Source of the DNA: Closterium sp. NIES-65
Lineage: Eukaryota; Streptophyta; Zygnematophyceae; Desmidiales; Closteriaceae
Length of the DNA: 64,000 nt
Assembly: GCA_948144175.1 (NCBI GenBank)
Contig: CANXME010000812.1
Span: 992,001 to 1,056,000 of the forward strand
Direction of reading: 5' to 3'
Made by a program: the position numbers and the translations under genes. Below, one piece after another: positions 25,601-36,220 of the stretch. Within the stretch, counting starts at the first letter, position 1. Every line of letters starts with the position of its first letter. The notes under the pieces were generated by a model. It ran no database searches. It was not told the origin of the DNA and saw only the letters and a program-made list of their open reading frames with translations.

Positions 25601-28600
25601 ATGATGCATGCGGCTGCCCCCCATTTTCTGTGGCCGTTTGCGGTTCGGTACGCGGCGCATCAGATCAACCTTCACCCCAGGGTCTCCATGCCGGAGACCT
25701 CCCCAGCTTTGCTGTGGACGGGGAAGGTTGGCGATGCGTCTGCGTTCCGTGTCTGGGGATCTCGGGCGTTTGTCCGCGACTTGTCTGCGGACAAGCTGTC
25801 CCCTTGTGCTGTTCCTTGCGTCTTCCTTGGCTTCCCCCCTGACGCGCCAGGGTGGCAGTTCTACCACCCCACCTCTCGCCGTGTTTTGTCCTCCCAAGAC
25901 GTCAGGTTTGACGAGTCGGTCCCCTACTACCGCCTCTTCCCCTACCGCACTCCGTCCCTCCCCCCGCCACCGCTCTTCCTTGTGCCAGGTCCCCCCCCGG
26001 TAGACCCCCTCCCCCCTCAGGGTCCTGCCCCTTCAGGTGTGTCCCTGGTAGACGCAGTCGAGCTTGTCGCGGTTACTGGTGACTCTGGGTGCTGAGCTTG
26101 GGGGTGCTGACTCTAGGGGTGCTGAGCGTGTGGATGCTCCGCGTGGGGGTGCTGAGCTTGAGGGTGCTACTACTGGGGGTGCTGAGCCTGGAGGTGCTAC
26201 CACTGAGGGTGCTGAGCTTGGGGGTGCTACGCCTAGGGGTGCTACGCTTGGGGGGTGCTGAGCCTGGGGGTGCTACGCCTAAAGCTGCTGAGCCTGGGGG
26301 TGCGGAGCCTGGGGGAGTTGGGCATGCTCGTGTAGCATCTGGCGGTGCTGGGCCTGGAGGTTCTCCGGGTGCTTCATCTCGACGGGAGCCCGTCTCTCCA
26401 CAGGAGCTGCGCGAGAGGTTTGCCCGGTGCTGGAGGCGTAATGCTGGAGCTGGAGGTTCTTCGGCTGTTGAGGGTGCTGGTGCCGCGGGTCCCGGAGGTG
26501 CTCGTACTCGGAGTACTGGAGCTGCTAGGCCTGCGGGTACGACTGGAGCTGGAGCTGCTGAGGGTGTTGGCGCTGAGGCTACTACTATCGGTCCTGGAGG
26601 AGGTCCTGCTGGGGGTGCTACTGGTGCTGCCAGAGGTACTGGAGCTGGAGGTGCTGCTGGCGCTGGTGCTGCCTCTGGGGGTATTGGTGCTGTCCCTGCT
26701 GTGTCTGGAGTCGCCGCGCGGCCTCGGCCGTACTTCGTTCCGCTCCTTCAGAAGGTGCTTGGTCTCCCGCCTTCTACTAGTCCTCCTCCTCCTTTAGAGT
26801 GTCCACGGCCTGTCCTGTCACAGTTACAATTACAGCCGGCCTCCCCACTGCCTGCTCCTTCTCACTACACTGGTCCTACTAGAGGACTTGCTGAGCGTCG
26901 TGAGCCTGCGTCTCGCCCTGCGTCGCCTGTCCGTGCTGCTCGCACTAGTGGTCGTGGTTCGCGTCACCGTCCTCCTTCTGTCCCTAGCACGCACCGCATG
27001 TCCCTGCGTCCGTCCACTGCTCCTCTGCGTGCCCCTTTGCCTTCTCCTACTGAGTCCTCGCTTCCTCCTCTTGCCGACCCGGAGTCGGACTCTCTTCGTG
27101 CTGCCAGTCCTACTGTCACGCGTGTCCTTGCTACTGTCGTCACTGACCCTTCCTTTAAGTCCACTGCTGCGTCTGCCCTAGTTGCTGAGCTCATCGACTT
27201 TGCTGCTCGCTGTCGTCTAGACTACGCTGCTAGTCTTGTCGCTGAGTCTGAGTCTGTCTGTCCTCTGTCCGTCGGGGGTGAGTGTGCCCTTGGCACGGAC
27301 GTCCTTGAGGACAGGCAGGAGGAGTTCCAGTGTTTGGCTGCTGCTTCACCTCATCTCGTGTCCGTACTGCTTACCCCTGAGGGAGACCTGGATGCACTTG
27401 ACATCCCGACTCCGCGCTCTTACGCGGAGGCGATAGAGGGTCCCTACTCCTCTCAGTGGCAGGCAGCTATGGACACAAAGATGGCTTCCTCGAAGTCCAC
27501 AGGCACCTACGTTGACGAGGTTCCCCCGCCTGGGGCGAACATCGTCAGTGGCATGTGGATCTTCAGGGTGAAGCGGCCGCCGGGTTCTCCGCCTGTCTTC
27601 AAGGCGCGTTACGTGGCTCGTGGCTTCAGTCAGCGGCAGGGAGTTGACTACTTTCAGACCTTCTCTCCCACCCCGAAGATGACCACTCTTCAGGTATTGC
27701 TGCACATAGCTGCTCACCGTGACTACGAGCTGCACTCTCTTGACTTCAGCACTGCTTTCTTGCAGGGCTGCCTGCACGAGGAGATCTGGCTGCGCCGCCC
27801 ACCTGGCTTCACTGGGTCGTTTCCCCCTGGTACCCAGTGGAGCCTCCTGCGGCCACTCTACGATCTGCGCCAGGCGCCCCGTGAGTGGCACGACACACTG
27901 AGGACTACACTTGCGGCTCTTGGGTTTGCTCCTTCTACTGCCGACCCGTCGTTGTTTCTGCGCACCGACACCTCTTTGCCGCTGTTCTACATCCTCGTGT
28001 ACGTCGACGACTTGGTCTTTGCCACCGCTAACACTGCTGGACTCGCCTACGTGAAGTCCGAGCTGCAGAAGAGACACACGTGCACAGACCTGGGTGAACT
28101 GCGCAGCTACCTTGGCTTGCAGATCACCCGGGACAGAGCACAGCGCACCATTACCCTTACTCAGTCACACATGGTGCAGCAGGTCCTTCAGCGCTTTGAC
28201 TTCACGTACTCCTCGCCTCAGGCCACTCCTCTGTCTACTCGCCACTCGCTCTCAGCTCTGCCTTCGGATGAGTCCGTAGAGCCGAGTGGCCCGTACCCAA
28301 AGCTTGTTGGCTGCCTCATGTACCTGATGACCTGCACACGACCTGACCTTGCATACCCTCTTAGCATCTTGGCACGCTATGTTGCTCCTGGGAGATACCA
28401 ACCAGAGCACATGGATGCAGCGAAGAGGGTGTTGCGCTACTTGTGCAGTACGTCGGGCATGGGGCTAGTGCTTGGAGGGCGACGTCGAGTGGTCCTCACA
28501 GGTCACGCAGACGCTTCTTGGGCTGACGACCAGGCTACGCAGCGGTCGTCACAGGGTTACACCTTCATCCTTGGTTCCGGCTCTGTTTCGTGGCGGGCTA

Positions 28601-29293
28601 CTCGCTCGTCTTCTGTTCTCGGCTCCAGTTGTGAGGCTGAGATCTACGCCGGGGCCATGGCTGCACAGGAGCTTCGCTGGCTCACCTACCTGCTGACTGA
28701 CCTCGGAGAGCCGCCTCGTTCTCCTCCAGTGCTGTACGTAGACAACAAGGCTATGCTGGCCTTGTGTCGAGAGCAGAGACTGGAGCACAGAACGAAGCAC
28801 ATTGCTCTCCGCTACTTCCTTGCTCGTGAGCTAGAGCAGCGCGGACAGTTGCGCCTTGCGTACGTGGCCTCTGAGGCCAACACTGCTGATATCTTCACCA
28901 AGGCACTTGCGCCTTGTGATCATCAGCGCTTCTGTACTCAGCTGGGTCTTGTGCCTACCTTGCCTCACTTGCTCACCTCTTGACCTTGTTTGTACTGTTG
29001 CATATATATATACACCTGCCCTTGCTTGTCTAGCCTTATATGTATATGTAATCCTGCATGTGAGCTGGCCTTGTGGCCTTGAACTTGTGCTCGGAATGTG
29101 TGGTGACTTTGTGATCCACCCTGAGCTTGCTTTGCTTTGCTTGACTGGTCTTGTGATCCCTTGTTCTCCCCCACTTTGCCTATGGGGGTGTGTCAGATTT
29201 ATATGACATAGCTACTGTAGGCTATAGTGTGGTAGCACTTGTACTTGTACCCAACTTTCCCTTAGTCATTTCATTCTCGTTTCAGTTTTCTCA
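22612..29293 (+). mobile_element. Copia C: Ty1/copia element inserted in gypsy-1 gag
   Basis: Fossil copia on the plus strand. Parts: GC-rich leader with 9-bp GAGCCGCCC units about 22640-22930, gag from 23019, glycine-rich tract about 23840-24010, C-X13-C-X3-H-X4-C motif about 24157-24230, protease about 24550-24800, integrase about 25020-25640, linker repeat about 26090-26320, RT about 27430-28080, RNase H about 28480-28980, purine tract 29182-29190 and 3' LTR 29191-29293. I recognise only the 3' LTR. Gypsy-1 gag resumes directly after it, and AGGC occurs at both junctions, consistent with a partly preserved target duplication. It is broken, with several breaks. Confidence 0.9.
29191..29293 (+). 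repeat. 3' LTR of copia C
   Basis: 103 bp, TGTCAGATTTATATGACATAG...GTTTTCTCA. It matches the 5' LTR of copia D' at 47547-47671, so C and D' are one subfamily, distinct from A and D. Confidence 0.87.
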
Positions 29294-29744
29294 AGGCGGT
29301 GGCTCGCAACGATGGAAATTTATTTCGCGGCGATCGGATGGTCGACGACGGAGTACGACGGCGAGAAAATTCGTCTCGCGACAACGTTGATGCGCGGTCC
29401 AGCTCTCGAGTGGCTCGGAAGCAACAGTAGCATTTTCCAAGGCGAAGCCACGTGGCAGCAGTTCCGGGCAGACCTTCTCAAACGTTTTGAGCCGTTTAAT
29501 TCCACTTATATTGCGCGCGAAAAAATACATCACCAAAGGCAATTCGGGAGTGTCGCGCAATACACGTAGCAGATGGAGGAATTTTATAATCGCATTCCCG
29601 ACATTACCGAGGGCGAAAAAATTCAGTCCTACATCGCGGGGCTGAAAACCGACATTCGGCGCCAGGTTGCAGCAGCGAATTGCAGCACCTAAAGCGAAAT
29701 CGTATCGGCCGCGGAGCGTTTTGACTTGGTCAACTCCGGAACAC

Positions 29745-29955
29745 TGCCAGAATGTATTTGTTGTCTAGCCTGCAGTGGGGTACTCTGTAATGAGTACAAC
29801 CCAATTTAGGGTGTTGTACTTGTATCCCAACTCTTGCTAGTGAAACCACTCATTCTCCTTTCAACTTTCTCGACATTGATCTCACACCCTAAAACTCGAA
29901 CTCTCTCCTAAGCTTCCATGGCTCCTAAGCCTAAGTCACGCTAGTTATTTTAACA
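29745..29955 (+). repeat. 5' LTR of the non-autonomous element
   Basis: 211 bp, ending TTATTTTAACA immediately before the primer-binding site. It shares the core GTAGCCTGCAGTGGGGTA with the copia LTRs (GTAGGCTATAGTGGGGTA) but is about 80 bp longer at the 3' side. Confidence 0.94.
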
Positions 29956-30011
29956 TGGTATCAGAGCAGGTGCCTTCCTGCTGCCTTCTTGCTTCCGCTG
30001 CCTATCGTCTT

Positions 30012-30119
30012 GCCGCGCGCCGGAGGCGCGCGGCGTATTTTTCTCGCCGTGCGCCCCGCCGTGTGCTCGGGGCGCACGGCGGTTTTCTGCCCGCCGTGCG
30101 CCCCGAGGCGCGCGGCGGG
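30012..30119 (+). other. Three consecutive stem-loops after the primer-binding site
   Basis: Stem 1 is 30012-30034: 10-bp perfect arms GCCGCGCGCC / GGCGCGCGGC with a 3-nt loop. Stem 2 is 30046-30080: 13-bp perfect arms GCCGTGCGCCCCG / CGGGGCGCACGGC with a 9-nt loop. Stem 3 is 30090-30119: 13-bp arms with one G-U-compatible mismatch and a 4-nt loop. They lie 56-164 nt downstream of the 5' LTR, where retroelement RNAs carry packaging and dimerisation structures. That role is inference. Confidence 0.6.
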
Positions 30120-30125
30120 TTCCTA

Positions 30126-30355
30126 CCTCGTCGCGGCGTCTTGGGGGCCCGCGCACTGGCCCCGACCGTCGCCTCGTCGCGGCGTTTTGGGGGCCCGCAC
30201 GCAGGTCCCTCCCGTCGCCTCGTCGCGGCACTTTCGGGGCCCGCGAGCCGGCCCCTCCCGTTGCCTCGTCGCGGCGCCTTAGGGGCCTGCGCGTGGTCCC
30301 CTCTCGTCGCCCGTCGAGGCACTTTCGTGGACCTGCGCGGCTCCCTAGCACGTCG
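30126..30355 (+). repeat. 46-bp tandem array in the non-autonomous element
   Basis: About five units start near 30126, 30172, 30218, 30264 and 30310, with consensus start CCTCGTCGCGGCGTTTTGGG. The period is strikingly constant. No coding signal is visible. Confidence 0.85.
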
Positions 30356-30409
30356 CCCTTCAGGGCACAATGGGGGCCGCACCCTTCCCCTCCCCTCCCT
30401 CCTACTTTC

Positions 30410-30930
30410 CGCTGCATCAGCCGCCCCTGGAGCAGCCGCCGCTGCAACAGCAGCCCCTGGAGCAGCAGCAGCAGCCCCAGCAGCAGCAGCCCCGGGACCA
30501 GCCGCCCCACCAGCAGCAGCCCCTGGAGCAGCAGCCCCAGCAGCAGCAGCCCCTGGAGCGGCCACCCCAGCAGCAGCAGCCCCTGGAGCAGCCGCTACTG
30601 CAGCAGCCGCCCCAGCAGCAGCAGCCCCTGGAGCAGCAGCCCCAGCAGCAGCAGCCCCTGGAGCCGCCCCAGCAGCAGCAGCCCCGGGAGCTGCCGCCCC
30701 AGCAGCAGCCCCGGGACCAGCCGCCCCAGCAGCAGCAGCCCCTGGAGCAGCAGCCCCAGCAGCAGCAGCCCCTGGAGCAGCCGCCCCAGCAGCAGCAGCC
30801 CCTGGAGCAGCCGCCCCAGCAGCAGCCCCTGGAGCAGCAGCCCCAGCAGCAGCAGCCACTGGAGCAGCCGCCCCAGCCGCAGCAGCCCCTAGAGCAACCG
30901 CCGCTGCAGCAGCCGCCCCTGGCCCCTGCA
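30410..30930 (+). repeat. 27-bp CAG/CCC-rich repeat in the non-autonomous element
   Basis: Units of about 27 bp (CAGCAGCAGCCCCTGGAGCA plus GCCGCCC) with shorter variants. All forward frames are open and give Pro/Gln, Ala/Pro or Ser/Pro runs, which a repeat without stop words produces by itself. I therefore do not call a gene here. Confidence 0.85.
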
Positions 30931-31516
30931 GCAGCCGCTCCTGGACCCGGTGCAGCCGTGGGGGGGTGGGTGTGGGGGTGATAGTTGTGGGGGTGTCGAT
31001 TGTGCGTGTCGTCCCCTCCTCCTCCTCCTCCTTCGTCTCCCACTGCTGCAGCTCTCGCTGAGGGGGGTGGATGTGTGGGAGTCTGGGGTTTAGGGTTTAA
31101 GGGGGTGCTGTGGGTGTAGGGCTAGGGTTTGAGCAGGGGGTGTGTGAGAGGGGTGTTGGGCAGCTGGGGGAGGTTGAGTGGAGGCAGCAGTCTTGTCGTC
31201 TACAGCAGCAGCAGTCCGGAGGCTACAATCTCCGGTAGTCGCCAGTCGCCCGTGGGTCCGTTGCTCATCTGCCGCTACTTTTAGCCGCGGGGCCAGTTAC
31301 TCCAGTAGTCCAGAGCGCTGTTCCGGTAGCCACTGAGCCAGCAGCTCGTCTGTGTGTCTGCAGCGTCAGCAGACGCCTCCCATCTTCTCTCCCCCACAGT
31401 CTCTCCTCCTCCTCACTTGCCCTCTATGATTAGCTCTAGCCTTACTTACCTATTGTGAACTCTTGCTCTATGCTTGCTCATTGTGCTGATCGCTCCCCAC
31501 TTTGGCTATGGGGGTG

Positions 31517-31727
31517 TGTCAGAATGTATTTGCTGTCTAGCCTGCAGTGGGGTACTCTGTAATGAGTACAAGCCAATTTAGGGTGTTGTACTTTTATCCC
31601 AACTCTTGCTAGTGAAACCACTCATTCTCCTTTCAACTTTCTCGACATTGATCTCACACCATAAAACTCGAACTCTCTCCTAAGCTTCCATGGCTCCTAA
31701 GCCTAAGTCACGCTAGTTATTTTAACA
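31517..31727 (+). repeat. 3' LTR of the non-autonomous element
   Basis: 211 bp, TGTCAGAATG...TTTTAACA, followed by the target duplication AACAC at 31728-31732, after which gypsy-1 gag continues. Confidence 0.94.
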
Positions 31728-34700
31728 AACACGACGGCCCCACGTCGTCGGATCACAACAAGGGGATCGCTCGGCTTCAACCACGTTCGCCGACCCCATG
31801 GAAGTCGACAAATTCGACGTGAATTCACGACCTGCAAAAAACAAAACGTTTTGCGGATTTTGCGGCGGAAACGGACATCGGATTGTCGACTGTTTTCACA
31901 TGAAATCTGCACGTGCGGCATTCCGAGCTCATGGGAGTGACGAAACTAAAGACAAAAAGGTCAAAAACGGATCTCGCCAGTGATTGCGGATTGTGCTGGC
32001 GAGGAAAAGCAGATCCGAAAGCGTCAGCGCAATCTGGACCGAATCGAAATTGAAGGACAGCATTGGGCGCGAGATTTGGAGAATCAAGGGCGAAATCCCA
32101 AGCCCCTTGACCGAAATTTGTCAGAGGGATTCGCCGAGGAAAAGAAAACCTCCGCGAAAACAGACTCGACCAAGACGGGAACTCTCCAATTCGACCCCGG
32201 AAAAAAACAGAATTCGTTAAAGTTATCTTTCAAAGATGCTTTAATGAAGACTGGTGATTTTCGCGAGTCCGGAGCCATAAACAAATTCCAGGAAGAACTC
32301 CAGAGGAAGCAGACAATTAAAGAAGTGGTACCGGTGCCTACGGAGCTGGGGAAAAAATTAAGGAGTGTGGAAAGGAGTAGACCTTTTCACGGCGTCAACG
32401 TCCTCTCTCGGAACCAGCCCAAGACGACTCTCCACTCCCCATGGAAGAAGTCTATGGAGCTGAAGCAGCTGAAGAGGCAGCTGGGAGTTCAAAAGAAGTT
32501 GCGGAACCTCCGAAAACCCCTCCAGGATGCATCCAGTGGATCGCAGGCGTCGACCGGATCCACCCCCTCAGGGTCAACCTGTACGGTTACTACCTCTACT
32601 CCTGGCGTTGGAGAGGAGCTTTTCTCCACGCAGCCCAGGCCAGCTGGTTGTCCAGGAGCAAACAGTGGAACCACGGTGTGTACTGAATATTGGGATGTAC
32701 CCTATGATCCTATTAATGAGACTATTTTTTGGTACTCCGAGCAACGCTCACCACTCCTGCTCGAGGTGATCTGCAACGGACAGCGCCTCCAAGCACTTGT
32801 GGACAGCGGGGCGTCGCACAGCATCTATGATAAAAAGGCAATCAATCGACTCGGAGGTGAAATCAAGTCCTCAAGCTTCTGTGCAACGATGGTGGATGGC
32901 AGTAAGCTACCTATCTATGGGGAAACACGGTTACTACTCCAGATTGGACCCCTTCGATGGAAGCCTGCTCTCCCCGTCACAAATATCAAAGGACTCGACG
33001 TAATCTTCGGGAGAGACTTTCTTAAAAAGTTCAACCCCGAGATCAACTGGGTTAACCGGACGGCCAACATCAACAACAACGGGAGGAAAATCAGCCTTCC
33101 CAAATGGGACGACACGGGAAATATTCCAGTCGAGACACTCGCACGCTTTGAAAAGGACGTCAAACGGACCACGGCGGGATTCATGGCGATAGTCAACGAA
33201 GCAGACAACGGAGAGAAGCAGACCCAGGAACTTCCTCCAGCAGTCAAGAAAATTCTTGAAGAGTTCCAGGACGTTCTCCCCGACGATTTACCTGATCAAC
33301 TACCGCCATACCGAACACATCAACACGAGATCGTAGAAGAGCCGGGGTCCAAGCCAAAGTTCCGAGCACCATACCGGCTGAGCCCGACAGAGCTTGCCGA
33401 TATGAAAAAACAAATAGAGTATCTCCTGGAGAAAGGGCTGATTCGACCTTCGACTTCGCCGTACGGAGCTCCAGTTCTCTTCACTCCGAAGCCAGACGGA
33501 AGTCTGCGAATGTGCATCGACTACCGAGCCTTGAACAAGCAGACTGTAAAAAATAAATACCCGATACCACGGATCGACGACTTACTCGATCAACTTCGCG
33601 GTGCTACGGTATTCTCCAAGCTCGACCTCAGATCGGGATACTGGCAAATTCGTATGGCGGACAACTCTATCCACAAAACCGCCTTTCGAACTCGGTATGG
33701 GTCATACGAGTATCTCGTGATGCCGTTCGGACTCACTAACGCACCAGCCACAGTTCAGGCAGAAATGAACCACATCCTTCGGCCCCTTCTGGACGAGTGC
33801 GTGGTGGTATATTTGGACGATATCCTGACCTACTCAAAAGACATGAAGAAGCACGTTGAGCATCTGCGACGGGTGTTTGAAATTCTTCGACGAGAACGCT
33901 TCTACGTGAAACTATCCAAGAGCGAGTTTGCGTTGGAAAAAGTCCAGTTCCTTGGACATATGGTGAGCGCTCAAGGAGTTCACCTGGATCCTAAGAAGAT
34001 CGAAGCAGTGCGAACGTGGAAGACCTCTGAGAACGTGAAGGAGTTACAACAGTTCCTTGGATTCGCCAACTACTACAACTGGTTCGTACCGAACTACGCC
34101 AAGATTGCCGCACCATTAACGAACCTGTTGAAGAAGAATACACCATATCAATGGGAGGCGAAGCACCAGGAAGCCGTGGAACAACTTAAAACCGCACTCA
34201 CGTCCGCACCTGTCCTTATCCTGCCAGACCCTGAACTTGACTATGTCATCGAGGCCGATGCTAGCGATCAAGCAGTGGGCGCAGTACTCATGCAGGATCA
34301 AGGGAAGGGACTGCAACCCATTGCATACCTCAGTAAAAAACTTCATGGGGCAGAACTCAATTACCCCATCCATGACAAAGAGGCCCTCGCCATCGTCAAC
34401 GCATTTAAGGCATGGAGGTGTTATCTCGAAGGAAGAAAAACGACCGTCTACACCGACCACTGCAGCCTCAAGTATCTGAAGACCCAACCAACACTCTCTA
34501 GGCGGCAGGTCCGGTGGATTGACTTTCTCGAAACCCACTTCCATTACATCATCGTGTATAAGCCGGGGCACAAGAACAAGGCAGACGCACTCAATCGCCC
34601 TGCACACGTTGCCGCCCTACAAGTCGATGGCATGAACCCACTTTTGAAGGGACTCTTCACGCATGGATACACCATCGACCCCGAAGTCTCTGTAGCAGAA

Positions 34701-35368
34701 AAGCGCCATCTTCTACATTGGGATCAAGACATCGCATACCGCAAGGGATCCACAAAAATATGGGTACCTAATTACCCTCCTTTACGCCAGTTACTGCTCG
34801 AAGAATATCATGATGTTCTCTACGCGGGCCACTTCGGTAGTAACAAGACGCTTGCCGGTATTGCGAAGCATTATTATTGGCCCCACATGGCGGATGACGT
34901 ACAAAAATTCGTCACCTCGTGCGACACATGCCAACGGATGAAGAGCAGCAAACAGAAGAAAGCAGGGTTACTACAGCCTCTTCCAGTCCCTGAACAGCCT
35001 TGGCAAGTGGTTAGCCTCGACTTCATCACCGGGTTACCACCTACCAAAGCTGGTTACGACGCCATTCTAGTCGTCATCGACAAATTCTCCAAAATGGGAC
35101 ACTTCATTCCGACACACACAACGGCTCGCACCGAGGAGACAGCGCAATTATTCTTCCGCTACGTCATCTCGCAACATGGCATTCCAACCACGCTGATCTC
35201 CGACAGAGACCCGAAATTCACGAGAAAATTCTGGAAGGAGCTCATGTCGCTCATGGGGACCAAACTCGCCATGTCATCAGCCTATCATCCCCAAACGGAT
35301 GGTCAGACAATGCGCCTCAACCAGATTGTCGAACAGCTTCTGCGAGCAGCGTGTAAGGACGATATCTA

Positions 35369-35495
35369 TGTCAGAACATATAGCTTGTGCTTATTGTGTA
35401 GGCTATAGTGGGGTAGCCCATAAGGGGTACAACCCAATTAGGGTTAGTACTTGTACTCAGTTCATTCATAGTTTATTCATTCTCGTTTCTTCTCA
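35369..35495 (+). repeat. 5' LTR of copia D
   Basis: 127 bp, TGTCAGAACATATAGC...TTTCTTCTCA. The five bases to its left are ATCTA. No matching duplication was found near 47672, so D and D' are not two ends of one insertion. Confidence 0.86.
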
Positions 35496-35649
35496 TGGTA
35501 TCGAACAGGTTCCCTCGTGGGAACTGTGCCTAGGGCCCACCAAGTCGAAAGTTTTTTTTCCTGCCTGGAGCGCGCTCAGCCCGAGTTGCGCTCCCTTCCT
35601 TGACTGAGCCGCGCCGCCTTAGCGACCCCTGATTTGTCGCCCTAGCGAC

Positions 35650-36220
35650 CCCGTCGCCCTACCTGCGCCCCGGCCCCGTCGCCCTACCTGCGCCCCGGCC
35701 ACGTCGCCCTACCTGCGCCCCGGCCCCGTTGCCCTACCTTCGACCCGGCCCCGTCGCCCTACCTACGGCCCGGCCCCGGCCCCGTCGCCCTACCTACGGC
35801 CCGGCCCCGGCCCCGTCGCCCTACCTTCGACCCAGCCCCGTCGCCCTACCTGCGCCCCGGCCCCGACCCCTTCGCCCTACCTGCGCACCGGCCCCGTCGC
35901 CCTACCTTCGACCCGGCCCTGTCGCCTTACCTGCGCCCCGGCCCCGGCCCCGTCGCCCCACCTGCGCACCGGCCCTGTCGCCCTACCTTCGACCCGGCCC
36001 CGTCGCCCTACCTACGACCCGGCCCCGGCCCCGTCGCCCTACCTACGACCCGGCCCCGGCCCCGTCGCCCTACCTACGGCCCGGCCCCGGCCCCATCGCC
36101 CTACCTTCGACCCGGCCCCGTCGCCCTACCTGCGCCCCGGCCCCGGCCCCGTCGCCCTACCTGCGCACCGGCCCCGTCGCCCTACCTTCGACCCGGCCCC
36201 GTCGCCCTACCTACGGCCCC
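35650..36220 (+). repeat. Minisatellite in the copia D leader
   Basis: Tandem CGGCCCCGTCGCCCTACCTG-type units of about 22-28 bp with alternating TGCGCCC, TTCGACC, TACGGCC and TGCGCAC variants, followed at 36235-36340 by 9-bp GAGCCGCCC units. It occupies the same position as the unrelated-unit arrays of B, D' and E. Confidence 0.82.

Larger units (their letters stand above)
29745..31727 (+). mobile_element. Non-autonomous LTR element (TRIM/LARD-like), target duplication AACAC
   Basis: A 1983-bp element with two 211-bp LTRs (29745-29955, 31517-31727) and perfect AACAC duplications (29740-29744, 31728-31732) in gypsy-1 gag. A canonical plant-type initiator-Met primer-binding site, TGGTATCAGAGCAGG, follows the 5' LTR without a gap at 29956. 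The purine tract CTATGGGGGTG precedes the 3' LTR. The 1.56-kb interior encodes no gag or pol. It holds stem-loops, a 46-bp tandem array and a CAG/CCC-rich 27-bp repeat. LTR core and purine tract resemble those of the copia elements here, so a copia element probably supplied the proteins. Both ends look whole. The LTRs differ at about 5 of 211 sites. Confidence 0.93.
21787..35368 (+). mobile_element. Gypsy-1: Ty3/gypsy element interrupted by two insertions
   Basis: Fossil Ty3/gypsy element lying inside copia E. Parts: 5' LTR 21787-22188, primer-binding site about 22190-22205 (TTGGTAATCAGAGCC), gag N-terminus 22354-22610 with a heptad-like coiled-coil segment, further gag 29294-29744, zinc knuckle region 31733-31979 (CGFCGGNGHRIVDC, CX2CX4HX4C), then one long pol frame from 31980 with protease (DSGAS about 32800), RT about 33350-33880 (YLDD), RNase H about 34200-34620 and integrase zinc finger and core to 35368. 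Copia C lies between the gag pieces, and the 2-kb LTR element sits in gag with duplication AACAC. Copia D begins in the integrase and I see no 3' end. The pol is well preserved; gag shows a few breaks. Confidence 0.92.

Noticed and set aside
29955-31061. 368-aa Pro/Ala-rich frame in the non-autonomous element
   Set aside because: It starts at the primer-binding site, runs through stem-loops and two tandem arrays, and all frames there are open. No domain is recognisable.
31084-31105. Telomere-like TTTAGGG words
   Set aside because: Only two units within a G-rich stretch; too few to call an interstitial telomeric repeat.
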